Notes under the pieces: model-generated
What the model was told of the DNA's origin: nothing
The model's database searches: none
Seen by the model: the letters and a program-made list of their open reading frames with translations, nothing else
Assembly (NCBI GenBank): GCA_016872875.1
Contig: VGYW01000065.1
Location: forward strand, 1 to 27,288
Reading direction: 5' to 3'
From: Planctomycetota bacterium
Lineage (GTDB): Bacteria > Planctomycetota > PUPC01 > DSUN01
DNA: 27,288 nucleotides
Program-made: the position numbers and the translations under genes
Shown here: one piece after another, positions 1-9,287 of the stretch
Layout of the letters: each line of letters opens with the position of its first letter
How positions within the stretch are numbered: position 1 is the stretch's first letter

Positions 1-143
1 CATCGCCGAGATCAACGCCCGTGCACCCAGGACTTCCGGGCCTGCCGGCTACCCCATCTGCTTCACTTTGGTCACTCGATCGTAGGCGAAATTGTGGTGT
101 CAGCGCACCCAGATGATCTGAGTTCTGAAATATCAATTATCTG

Positions 144-167
144 CCGAGTGATCATAGCTCGACTCGG
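144..167. terminator. Possible hairpin at the end of the operon
   Basis: CCGAGT and ACTCGG pair perfectly (6 bp, 12-nt loop) directly after the stop codon at 171. The sequence that follows on the minus strand (CAGATAATTGATATTTC) is A/T-rich but lacks a continuous U tract, so termination is only suggested. Bases 1-143 contain no other supported feature. A plus-strand frame open from the left edge to a TAG at 83-85 is too short to judge. Confidence 0.3.
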
Positions 168-170
168 GGC

Positions 171-2828
171 TCACTCCACAGCCTTCCGCTCAGCCAACGG
201 CGGCAGGGTGGGGTCGGTCTGGTCGAGGTAGTGCTGGAGGTTGGTCTTGCCGGTGCCGTGGGGGTCGGCGTTGGGGTCGGCGACGGTGGCGGTGCGCAGG
301 TCGCCCCACTTGCCAAACCAGTACATCTCAAACCAGTTCGGCAGGCCGTCGCCGTTGGCACCGTGCCACCAGTACCACTTCCGGCGCTCGCGGACCGGGG
401 TTTTCGGATCCTTGGAATCGACGGGGATGAGCGCGGCGGAGGGTGTCCAGTCCTCGCCTTGTTGGCGATAGGCCGCGTAGCCGTAGTTGGCATAGATCTC
501 TCGCGCGGCGACGAGGTATTTGCGCCCCTGGAAGTTGACGATCCGCGGGCGAAACACTTGCACAGCCTTCTGTTGTTTCTTGCCGATGTCCGGCCACACC
601 GCATCCACCTGCCAGGCGCCGGTCTGGTAGTCCACCCGGAAGCGCGCCAGGCCCAGCCCGGTGTCGCTGTGGGGGAGCTGGACGTAGATCTCGTTCGGCC
701 GCTCCGGATCGGCGCAGTAGCCGCCATCACCGTTGATGCCGAGAATCCACTCGCGCAGGAGTTCGCCCTCGACCGACCACTCGCTGACGCGGGGGAAGGA
801 GTTCTCCACGACCAGGAGCCGGTTTTGGCCTTGCGGATTGGTCCACAGGGCCAGTTTGCCCGGGGACATGAAAACCCGGTGGTCGTAGTGGCCCGGACGC
901 TGGGCGGTGGCCCGGCCATAGCGGCGCGTCACCGCGCCGGCGCCGTCCAGACGGTAGACTTGGTTCCCGCGCCGGTCGCTGACATAGTAGAAGCCGTGGG
1001 CATCGGCCTGGACGTCGAAGAGCGCCTGCGACTTGGTGGCCGGCGTGGCCGGCAGGGAGACATCAGGCACGGTGCAGCGCCGCTGCGGCTGGCCGGTCGG
1101 CAGGCCGTCCCGCAGCGCGGCCTCGCTCACGACCACCCCCTGTTCGGCATCCTGGTGGAGCACCACCAGGCGCTGGCCGCCGACCACGCAGAGCCCCTGC
1201 GGATTGCGCAGGGGAATCCGCGCCAGCTCCGCTGCCGTGTCGCCGTCCAGGACGCGCACGTCCTGGGCGTCCCCGGTCTGGGCCAGGTACACAAATCGCT
1301 TGCGGCTGGCTGGGTCGCGCCAGGCGGCCAGCGCGGTCACGCGGCCGTCGGGATGGTAGGTCTTCTTGTACTTGTTGATGCCCGGCTTGTCGCCGAACGG
1401 GGCGTCGTCCACGCGGAAGACGAAGTGGGCCTTCTGAGACGGCCAGTAGCAGTCAGCCCAGATGGCCTCGCCGTCGGTGGCCACGCAGGTGCTGGGGCCC
1501 TGGGCGTAGTAGTTCTTGGCCACCTGGTGCCAGTTGATGGGCTTGTTCAAGTCCGCCAGCCAGCAGGCGTCGCCCTCCATATACTGCGAGAGGAAGGCGG
1601 CGGTGCCGTTGGGGGCGACGGCGATTGCCGTGATGTTGCCGTGGCCGCCGCCCCACATCCAGGGTTGCTTGTCCTCCTCGGAGCGGGCGGGGAACCAGGA
1701 GTCGCCGGGCGCGGACGCGGGCTTGGGGATCAGCGAGTGGTATTCGCCGTTGATCGCCCACTGGCGAGCCGGCATGTAGATGCCCTTGACGCCATACTTT
1801 CCGGGCGGCAGGGGCATGAAGTTGTCGTCGAGCCCGTTCCATTCCTCCTCGAAGACGCCCTTGTTCTCCGCCGTGACGGTGCGCACCGCGCCGCAGACCG
1901 GCTGGCTGACGATCCAGTCCGGGTTCTCCGGGTCGGTCAGGGCAAGGGTCACGCGGTAGGTCTGGGGCAGCGCGCCGGTGGCCGGCAACTGGTAGCGGAT
2001 CTTCACCGAGTTGGCGGGCTTGCGACCGGCGAGCTTCTGCTCCCAGGCGGCGGGCGGGAGCTTCAGGTTGCCGGTCTTCTCCAAGTACAGCGGCCCCCAG
2101 AGGGAAGGATCGCGGTATGCGCTAATGGTGGGCGTTTTCCCGACGGGGACATTGTCTTGAACGCGGGCGAGTGCGGCACCGCCGGCCCCGTCACCCCAGA
2201 GCAGCTCGATGCCGCAGGCCAGCTCCTCGCCGGGCGCGTAGCGGCGCGTGTCGGTGATCAGCGCCCAGGGGAGCTTGATCTCCTGGACATACCCCTTGCC
2301 GTCGGGGTCCTTGCTGAAGGCCATCTCCGCGCCCCCCTCCAGCTTCAAACCATCGACCTGGGAGAATTCCTTGCCTCCGTCGCAGTAGGGATCGTTGCCT
2401 TTGCCATAGCTCAAAGAGATATGGGGTTGTTTGTTGGCGGCGTAATACCAGCCGGTGAGAATGACGAGCCTGTCGGTCCTGAAGCGCAGGTGCAGACAGT
2501 CGCCGGCCCAGCCGAAGTTGTCGACTTTCGGGTTGTGGACATTGACCATCGGCTTGGGGGCCTTGAAGTGGACCGAGCAGTAGAGGTTCTCCGCGTCGTA
2601 CATGAAGGCGACCTTGCCGGAGTACAGGTCGCGCATGGTCTCCACGTCCGAGCAGATCAGGATCCGGCCGGAAAGGTCCCAGCCGTCGAGCTTGCCGTCG
2701 ATCACCACCGGCCCAGGCCGGGGAACGGCGTGGACGCCGAAGTTGATGGTCGAGGTGGCGAGGGCGGAGGTGAAGGGCCACACGGACAGCAGCGCGAGGA
2801 CGATTGCGGCGAGCGTGTTCATCTTCAT
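171..2828 (-). CDS. Secreted CBM9-like / FlgD-Ig / beta-propeller protein with degenerate calcium-repeat tail
   Basis: An 885-residue protein. The start MKMNTLAAIVLALL follows AAGGAG and gives a signal peptide (to about 24). An ATG at 2882 with GGAG would add 18 residues and is less likely. CBM9-like domain about 38-255 (VVIDGKLDGWDLSG, AFMYDAENLYCSVHF); FlgD-Ig about 275-355 (WNGLDDNFMPLPPGKYGVKG); propeller about 390-800 (FYYVSDRRGNQVYRLDG). The tail (about 825-875; NGDGLPNWFEMYWFG, then ADPNADP and TNLQHYLDQTDPT) resembles the DxDGDGLPDWWE...GLTNLEEYLAGTDP calcium-binding tails common in PVC-group secreted proteins, but several Asp are replaced. Compared with the upstream gene the CBM9-like domain has moved to the N-terminus and the propeller is complete. 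It lies 67 bp after that gene and is the last member of the operon. Confidence 0.85.
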   Translation of the reverse strand: MKMNTLAAIVLALLSVWPFTSALATSTINFGVHAVPRPGPVVIDGKLDGWDLSGRILICSDVETMRDLYSGKVAFMYDAENLYCSVHFKAPKPMVNVHNPKVDNFGWAGDCLHLRFRTDRLVILTGWYYAANKQPHISLSYGKGNDPYCDGGKEFSQVDGLKLEGGAEMAFSKDPDGKGYVQEIKLPWALITDTRRYAPGEELACGIELLWGDGAGGAALARVQDNVPVGKTPTISAYRDPSLWGPLYLEKTGNLKLPPAAWEQKLAGRKPANSVKIRYQLPATGALPQTYRVTLALTDPENPDWIVSQPVCGAVRTVTAENKGVFEEEWNGLDDNFMPLPPGKYGVKGIYMPARQWAINGEYHSLIPKPASAPGDSWFPARSEEDKQPWMWGGGHGNITAIAVAPNGTAAFLSQYMEGDACWLADLNKPINWHQVAKNYYAQGPSTCVATDGEAIWADCYWPSQKAHFVFRVDDAPFGDKPGINKYKKTYHPDGRVTALAAWRDPASRKRFVYLAQTGDAQDVRVLDGDTAAELARIPLRNPQGLCVVGGQRLVVLHQDAEQGVVVSEAALRDGLPTGQPQRRCTVPDVSLPATPATKSQALFDVQADAHGFYYVSDRRGNQVYRLDGAGAVTRRYGRATAQRPGHYDHRVFMSPGKLALWTNPQGQNRLLVVENSFPRVSEWSVEGELLREWILGINGDGGYCADPERPNEIYVQLPHSDTGLGLARFRVDYQTGAWQVDAVWPDIGKKQQKAVQVFRPRIVNFQGRKYLVAAREIYANYGYAAYRQQGEDWTPSAALIPVDSKDPKTPVRERRKWYWWHGANGDGLPNWFEMYWFGKWGDLRTATVADPNADPHGTGKTNLQHYLDQTDPTLPPLAERKAVE

Positions 2829-2895
2829 GCGACAGGTCTCCTTGGTGCAATGTTTGGACTCGCGTGACGGTTCAGTCTTCATGCGGTCTCCAATC

Positions 2896-5800
2896 CTATT
2901 TCTTCGTATCGCTGGGCGGCGTGGCCGAGATGCGCAGCCCCCACAACTGCTCCGGCTTGGCGTCGAGACGCAGGCCGAGGGTCTTGTCGCCCCAGATGAA
3001 GTCGAAACGCACCAGCAGCTCATTCCACCCAGCCTGCAGGTTGACCGGCTGCGTGCCGTCGATCCGGCAGGCCAGCTTGGTAACCGGCAGGGACTGGGGA
3101 TCGAGCGGCAGCGGCCGGCCGTTGAGCCAACCGCGGATGGCGTGGTGACCGTGGCCGTCCTCAAGGCGCAGGCGCACCGAAACGGCGGCCGGCGAGTAGA
3201 GGTAGGTCACGGCGTAAGCGGCGCCCTCGTCGGGATACCCCCAGCCGAGCTGCTTGCCGAAGTCGAGCAGGTTGCCAGGCTCGGCGATCTGCTTCCACTT
3301 GAGCGTGCGCGTCTTGACGCGGGTCTGGGTCATGTCGCCGGTGTAACTGGCAGCGAGATCCACCCTCACCTCCGGCGGGTACTTGGCGTTGGCCAGCGTC
3401 TCGCAGATCTTGGGCCGGCTGTCGCTGTGATCGAGAGCGGGCAGTCCGGCGAAGCCAAAGGGGCCGACGATGTTCCACGAATGCACATACATCTGTTCCA
3501 GACCGACCCACTGCGCCGACGCCCAGGAACCGGGGTAGAGGCGGGCCTCGGTGGGCTCGTCCCAGGTGGTCTTGTTGGCGGAGCCGTCGCTGTTGGCCCA
3601 CCAGAACTTGTTGTGGCCGCCGAAGGTGGCCTCGAAGTTGGCCAGGGTACGCAGGTGGCCGCTGAACTCCGGCAACTTCGGGAAGGCCGCCTTGGGGAGA
3701 CTGGCGGCCAGGGTCCAGCCCTGGCCGTCGTCATCCAGGGCATAGCCGAGCTTGGCGCCCACAATCGGCCCCACGTGCTCGAACTTGGCCGGGGTCACCG
3801 CCGAGCCGTAGTTGAGCGGATTGGCCCCGCCGGGACCGAACCATTTCGGGTACAGCCCCAGCGCCACCGGACGGAGCCGGTCGCCGTCCTGGAAGACCCC
3901 GAAGACGATCCGCACGTCTCCCGGGCGCCCCTCGGCCGGACCGCCGGGCTTGGCGTTGGGGTCGCCCTGCAGGTAGAAGCTCACCGTATCGGCGGCGCGG
4001 CCGTGCGTGAAGATGTACTCGGCGGGTGCGAGCGGCTGGGGGGCGAACTTCCCGGCGAAGCGCGCGTGCCACCGCAGGTAGAGCTGGCCCGGGTCATACA
4101 TGCAGCGCACCTCCACGGACTGCTTCTCCTCCGACCGGAACTTCACCGGGTCGCAGCCCTCCCAGCCGTTCAGCGAGCCGTCCAGGACCGGTCCCCCGCC
4201 CGGCGCGGGCAGGAAGCGGGCCACGTGCGCGGCCCCCGCCCCACCCCGCACCTTCAGCGCGATCTCCGGCGGCGGGGCGATCTGCGCGGCGGCGATGGAG
4301 ACCTGCTTGTCCACCGTGGTGAGCGGGCGAACCGGGCTCTGGCTCTTCCCCCACCCGTCGATCTCGAAGAGTGTGCAGGGCTGGTTGGAGGCCATGGCCA
4401 CGTAGACCTTGCCGTTGGTGCGGTGGAGGAAGTGAGTGCCGCTGAAGTTCTCACCCTGCAGCAAATAGGCCCCCGCCTGATTGGGCCGGAAGCGGTTGCC
4501 GTCGGCGAACAGCGTATCGACGAACAGGCCGTCCTCGGAGTACACGTGGTAGAGGCCCGCGGTGGAATCGTGGACGCCGACCAGGCCATTGACGGGCTTG
4601 GTGATGAAGATGCAACCGTACATCTGGCCGGGCTGGGCCGTGCCGAAGGCGGTGCGGCCGACGCGCCACTTCAGGCGGAAGCCGCCCTTCCCGTCGGGCA
4701 CGTAGCGGGAGATCTTGTACTGCGCCGCGAAGTTGGCGTCAAAGCCGGGGCCGCCGCGCGCGTTGACCGTGAAGCCCTCCTGCATCGAGCCGTCGATCAT
4801 CTGCCAGTCGCCGCCAAAGGCAGATTCGAGCTCATTGGCGCCGTGCAGGGCATCGGCCGCCCCCGCCTTCCGCGCCGCGTAGACGGTGTCGGTCAGCAGC
4901 TTCTTCCAGCCCTTGCCGTCGTACACGGGGTTGCCGAACTTGTCGAAGCCGGAGGGAGCGATCCGCCAGGCGTCGGGGGTGCCCGCCTGGAGCTTGACGA
5001 AAGAAAGATCGTCCAGCCACTGCTCTCCCCAGTAGCGTAGGTGCCCGGGGAGCGTGGTCGGGTTGTCCTGGTACTCCTCGGGCTGGAGCTGGCCGTCCCC
5101 GTTGGCGTCGTGCCACCAGAAGGCGGCGTTTTTGTCCTTCGGCGTCTGGCCGGGAATAAGTGCCGCGGAGGGCACCCAGTCGTCGCCTTGTCGCCGGTAG
5201 ACCATGACTCCGAAGGTATTGTGCGCCGTCCGGGCGAAGACGAGGTACTTGTGCCCCTGGAGGTTGACGATCCGGGGGCGAAAGGCGCCACCGGGGAACT
5301 GCCCATCCTGGCGGCAGATGTCCGGCCAGACGGCGTCGACCGTCCAGGTGCCCTTGTCGTAGTCCGCTCTGTAGCGGATCAGTCCCTTGAGGGTGGCAGC
5401 GCCAACGGTGGTTGTGTAGATCTCCTCGGGCTTCTCGGGGTCGGCGCAGTAGCCGCCGTCGGCGGCCCAGTTGCCGCAGAACCACTGGCGGAGGAGCTTG
5501 CCGTCGGTGGTCCACTCGCTCATGCGGTTGGGGCCGGAGGTCTCGACGACGAGCAGGCGGTCCTGGCCCTGCGGGTCGGTCCACAGGGCGAGCTTGCCCG
5601 GCGACATGAAGGCCTGCTCGTCGTAGTGGCCGGGCCGCTGGACGGTGGCGCGGCCGGCCCCGAATCGTTTGCCGTCAGCGCGGTAGACGAAGGGGATGCC
5701 GCCGTTGTCGCACAGGCACCAGACCAGCTCGCCGTCGGTGGCGGTAGCCCAGCCGCCGGCCGCGCCGCCCGAGCCGTAACTGGCGAGAATCTGGTCATAG

Positions 5801-6384
5801 CCGATCGGCTTGTTGAGGTCGAGCAGGAAGGGATTCGTGGAATTCTCGATGTAGTTGTGGTAGATCGCGGCGATGCCGTTGCGCCCGCTGTCGGCGGGGG
5901 CGACGCTGATGTCCATCATGGGGCCATCGCCGGCGCCCCAGAGCCAAGGGTACTTGTGGTCCTGCTCGCGGGTGGGGAACCACGAGTCGCCCGCGCCCAG
6001 CACCAGGTTCGGGATCAGCGAATGGTACTCGCCAGTGATCTTCCACTTCGTGGCGGGCATGTAAATGCCCTTGACCCCGTAGCTGCCGGGCGGGAGGGGC
6101 ATGTAGTTGTCGTCGAGTCCGTTCCAGGTCTCGCTGAACTCGCCTTGGTTCTCCGGGGTCACCGTCCGCACCACCCCGCAGGCGAACTGGCTGATGATCC
6201 AGTCCGGATTGTCCGGCGCGGTGATTGCCAGCGTCACCCGGTAAGTCCGGGGCAGCGGCCCGTCGCTGGGCAGTTCATACGAGACCGGCACGCCTACGGT
6301 CTGGGCGCCCTGCTGGGCGCGCGCCGGTTGGGCGGCGGTGAGGCCGAGGGCGATCACGATTGCGGTCAACGTCTTGCTGTTCAT
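2896..6384 (-). CDS. Secreted FlgD-Ig / shortened beta-propeller / CBM9-like protein
   Basis: A 1162-residue protein. The chosen start is MNSKTLTAIVIALGL, with AGGAG 9 nt upstream and a signal peptide ending ARA-QQ (about 23). An ATG at 6450 overlapping the previous stop is in frame and would add 22 polar residues. Layout: FlgD-Ig module about 35-115 (WNGLDDNYMPLPPGSYGVKG); propeller-like repeats about 130-410; an EF-hand/dockerin-like loop 426-437 (DANGDGQLQPEE); more propeller text to about 690; CBM9-like sandwich about 730-960 (VLDGSLNGWEGCD); C-terminal jelly roll about 965-1155 (SWNIVGPFG ... GWNELLVRFD). The first 440 residues align with residues 270-825 of the next protein, but about 158 residues are missing between FG (near 240) and GRATVQRPGHYD. 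No catalytic motif is recognised. A role in glycan binding or as a surface scaffold is inferred. Confidence 0.85.
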   Translation of the reverse strand: MNSKTLTAIVIALGLTAAQPARAQQGAQTVGVPVSYELPSDGPLPRTYRVTLAITAPDNPDWIISQFACGVVRTVTPENQGEFSETWNGLDDNYMPLPPGSYGVKGIYMPATKWKITGEYHSLIPNLVLGAGDSWFPTREQDHKYPWLWGAGDGPMMDISVAPADSGRNGIAAIYHNYIENSTNPFLLDLNKPIGYDQILASYGSGGAAGGWATATDGELVWCLCDNGGIPFVYRADGKRFGAGRATVQRPGHYDEQAFMSPGKLALWTDPQGQDRLLVVETSGPNRMSEWTTDGKLLRQWFCGNWAADGGYCADPEKPEEIYTTTVGAATLKGLIRYRADYDKGTWTVDAVWPDICRQDGQFPGGAFRPRIVNLQGHKYLVFARTAHNTFGVMVYRRQGDDWVPSAALIPGQTPKDKNAAFWWHDANGDGQLQPEEYQDNPTTLPGHLRYWGEQWLDDLSFVKLQAGTPDAWRIAPSGFDKFGNPVYDGKGWKKLLTDTVYAARKAGAADALHGANELESAFGGDWQMIDGSMQEGFTVNARGGPGFDANFAAQYKISRYVPDGKGGFRLKWRVGRTAFGTAQPGQMYGCIFITKPVNGLVGVHDSTAGLYHVYSEDGLFVDTLFADGNRFRPNQAGAYLLQGENFSGTHFLHRTNGKVYVAMASNQPCTLFEIDGWGKSQSPVRPLTTVDKQVSIAAAQIAPPPEIALKVRGGAGAAHVARFLPAPGGGPVLDGSLNGWEGCDPVKFRSEEKQSVEVRCMYDPGQLYLRWHARFAGKFAPQPLAPAEYIFTHGRAADTVSFYLQGDPNAKPGGPAEGRPGDVRIVFGVFQDGDRLRPVALGLYPKWFGPGGANPLNYGSAVTPAKFEHVGPIVGAKLGYALDDDGQGWTLAASLPKAAFPKLPEFSGHLRTLANFEATFGGHNKFWWANSDGSANKTTWDEPTEARLYPGSWASAQWVGLEQMYVHSWNIVGPFGFAGLPALDHSDSRPKICETLANAKYPPEVRVDLAASYTGDMTQTRVKTRTLKWKQIAEPGNLLDFGKQLGWGYPDEGAAYAVTYLYSPAAVSVRLRLEDGHGHHAIRGWLNGRPLPLDPQSLPVTKLACRIDGTQPVNLQAGWNELLVRFDFIWGDKTLGLRLDAKPEQLWGLRISATPPSDTKK

Positions 6385-6446
6385 CGCATGCTTCTCCTGC
6401 TTGTTGTTCAGATTGCCATCCTGAGAGTTTTCGGCGTTGTCTCGGT

Positions 6447-9284
6447 TCATTGGGCGAACCTCCACAGCCCCCACAGCATCGGCTGAAGGGTCGCCTCGCC
6501 GGGGACATCCTGGACCAAGCCGGTCGCTTGGTTGTGCCAGCAAGCCCGGAAGGTGGTGTGCGCGCCGTCGCCCTTGAGGATGCCAAGGTCGCCGGCGATC
6601 GCCAGGCCAGGCTTCGGTGAAAGCCCGAGCGTCTTCAACGGCACGGACAGCTCGATGGCGGTGCCATTCGGCACGTTCTTGGCGTCTGGCGAGGCCCACG
6701 GCGGCCGGGTGGCGGACTTGCCGATGGCAAGCGTCACCTCCGCGGAAATGTCGGTCACGCGGTCGTGGTAGATGGTTCGGCTGGGCGAGCTGAACGGCAC
6801 GCGTTCCGACGCGGGCGTGCCCGGCACGACGGGACGGTAGAGCACGGTGCGGGGTTTGCCCTCCACCAGCGCCACGATCAGGCGCAGGTCGCCTTCGACA
6901 GCGGCGGGGTTCTTGTTGCCGGGGCGATTGAGGCCGACCATGACGTCCAGCGCGCCGCCGGTTTTGAAGATCCCCTGCCAGGGCTCCGCGCCGGAGTTCT
7001 TCAGAAGGTCGGCATGGGTCGTATGATAGGCCACCACGAGCCGGTCGTCGGCGACGGCCGCGGCGGCGCAGGTGCCGGCATCGATGGTCACCCAGTCGGC
7101 CTTTGTCCATTCGGTCAGGTCGCCATCCACGGCGGGCGGGGTGGCGGGCATGGCGACGGTCATGGAACTTCGGCCTTGGGCGGCGACGCGCGCCGCCTCG
7201 GCCTCGACCGTGAAGCGGCGGCAGGCCTCGATCTGTTCCGGCGACACCGCGATTTGCCACGGCGGCAGCCGGCGGATGGAGTCGAGGCCGTCGATACGGA
7301 CAATGGAACTGGTGTGCTCAACCGCCACGAGGTAGACGTTGCCGTCAGGCGTCTGCGTGATCGTCGGGAAGAACGATTCGCCCTCGGTCGAGCATTCGTT
7401 CATCAGCATGCCGCGCACGGCGCGCGGCCCCTGGTGGGCGGCGATCCAGCCGTTCTTGAAGAGCGAGGCCACGAACAGGCCCTCGGTGGTGAACAGGTAG
7501 AGGACGCCCGAGTTGGTGTTGATGCCCCAGATTTCGCCCGCGTTGGAACCGCCGCCCGGTATGACGGGAAACCCCAGGAGGCGGGTCGTGCCCACCAATT
7601 CGCCGGGTTCGGGGATGCGGCCGGGGCCGTACTTGGCGAACCGCAGCTTCCCCTCCGGCGACCAGACGCTCACTCGCTTGGGGCGGAAGTCCTCCTCGGC
7701 CACCCAGACCTCGCCCGCGTCAGTCACGGCGATGCCGGCAGGTTTGTTCATGTGCAGCTCGTCGTAGGGGCCCGCGGCCGGAACGCCCGGCTTGCCGAGC
7801 GTCCGCAGGAGTTTTCCCTGCGGCGAGAAGACCTTCACCTGATGGCTCTTGCCGCGGTCGCTGACGTAGATCTTGCCGATCCTGTCAACCGTGATGCCAT
7901 GCGGATCGTCGAGTTTCTTCGTGATGAGCGGCGCAGCCGCGGCCGCCGCCGGCAGAGCGGCGGGGGTGAATGGCGGGATGCGGACGACACCCTTGGCCGT
8001 CACGCAGAGCAAGGCGCCCCCGGCCGTGAACGCCACGCCGCGCGGATGCTCCACCGGAATCGTGCCCGCGACGCGGCCAGCCGCCGCGTCCACCACCAAA
8101 AGGCCACTGATGCGCGGGGCGCTGACCACGATCGTCCCGTTGTACGCCGCCAGCCCAGCCAGAGCGACGACGTTGGAGACCGCTTCAAGATCGACGCGGA
8201 CAACCCCGTCGCTTCCTTCCACTTTGGGAAAGACATAGTCGGGGCGCAGGATGGGCTGCGACGACTGTCCCCGAATGGCTCTCAGATAAAGGGTGTCTCC
8301 CCCAATGCCCACCGCGTAGGCGTCATCGGCAGGATTGCGTTTGGGGCCGGCGTCGTAGGCGAGGTGCGCCGCTCCCGTAAAGGCGCCCAGACAACTCAGG
8401 CCTGCAAGCTTGGTGCCATTCAGATCGGTCCAGACGAGGCCGTGGGCACCCTCGGCAAATGTGCTGCCGATCAACATGAACGGCTTCTCCCCCGGCACGA
8501 AGAGCACGCTGCTGGGTGGCACGTGCTCCGAGAGCCACTGTCCCTTCCGATCGGCGGTGCGCCACGGCGGCTTGACCGGGTTGTAGACGGTGAACTCGTA
8601 CCTCAGGTCGATTCCTCCGCGGACCAGGCCGCGCACGCGGTACTCGCCCGGTTCGACGAGGCGGCCATCAACTTCGGGGTCCCATGTCGGGCTGCGCGGG
8701 TTGTTCTTGAGCCGGTGGCCGTCGAGGCCGTCCCACCAGAGGGTGTTCTCGCCAGCCGGACAGTACGTCTCGCTGACCAGGTTGCGGACGCGGTTGCCTT
8801 TGGCGTCCTCGATCACGAGCGTCAAATACCCCGGTTCCTTCAGGGTGAACTGGACAGGAATGGGCGGATGCGCCCTGGCAACCGTCAACTCCTTTGCCAG
8901 GTCGGCCGGGGCGCGGTCACCGAGGTCGGCCAGCACGAGCGTCTCGCCCAGCCAGGCGCGTCGCCCCCCCAGCATGGCCGCGACGTCCGGCGCAACCTCC
9001 CTGGCCGCGAGCGTCGCGAGACCCGTCAGCCGCACGGCGGTGGTGGCGGCGGGTTTCCCGAGTCCGAGCCACTCTACGTCAAAACCCGCGGGGTAGCGGC
9101 TGCGGACCGGTTGCTCCACGGCGGCGGTCCAGGCGGATTCGGGTGCCTCGCGCGGGTTGCGCTCCGCCGGCCCGGCATAGGTCTCGACCCGCGTTTGGCT
9201 CACGCCCGGGAAGCAAAGGCCCGCTCCCGCCAACGTCAGGGGTTTCGGCCAGGCATAGATGAGTGACAAGGGGTCTCGGATATC
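6447..9284 (-). pseudogene. C-terminal part of the interrupted FlgD-Ig / NHL-propeller / CBM9-like protein
   Basis: The frame continues directly after the TAA. A separate TTG start at 9269 is possible, but it has no clear ribosome-binding site and would give a protein without a signal peptide. Numbering from 9269: a discoidin-like stretch about 1-95 (LAGAGLCFPGVSQTRVETYAG); FlgD-type Ig module about 140-220 (GENTLWWDGLDGHRL, then VEPGEYRVRGL); beta-propeller about 240-665 with NHL-like repeats (DPHGITVDRIGKIYVSD, VFSPQGKLLRTLG); CBM9-like sandwich about 700-935 (PAVDGDLTEWTKADW). It is probably a glycan-binding surface or secreted protein with no obvious catalytic residues. It shares module types with the two following genes. 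Its TGA overlaps an ATG of the next reading frame (6450). Confidence 0.75.
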
Positions 9285-9287
9285 TTA
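9285..9287 (-). other. In-frame TAA splitting the propeller/CBM9 gene
   Basis: The codons read GGC GCC TAA GAT ATC CGA GAC CCC TTG. No frameshift is needed: both sides are in the same frame and both are protein-like. The stop could be a true nonsense mutation (for example from TAC or TAT), a sequencing or assembly error, or a readthrough site. Confidence 0.75.

Noticed and set aside
1..85. A plus-strand frame open from the left edge to TAG at 83-85
   Set aside because: Only 27 codons are visible and there is no recognisable motif, so it cannot be told from chance.
231..5040. Very long plus-strand open frames (231-2867, 2602-5040), with similar ones at 6765-9266, 17671-20952 and 23491-25410
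   Set aside because: They lie antisense to clear, domain-bearing minus-strand genes. Their translations are valine-, glycine-, arginine- and histidine-rich and lack recognisable domains, as expected for high-GC antisense frames.
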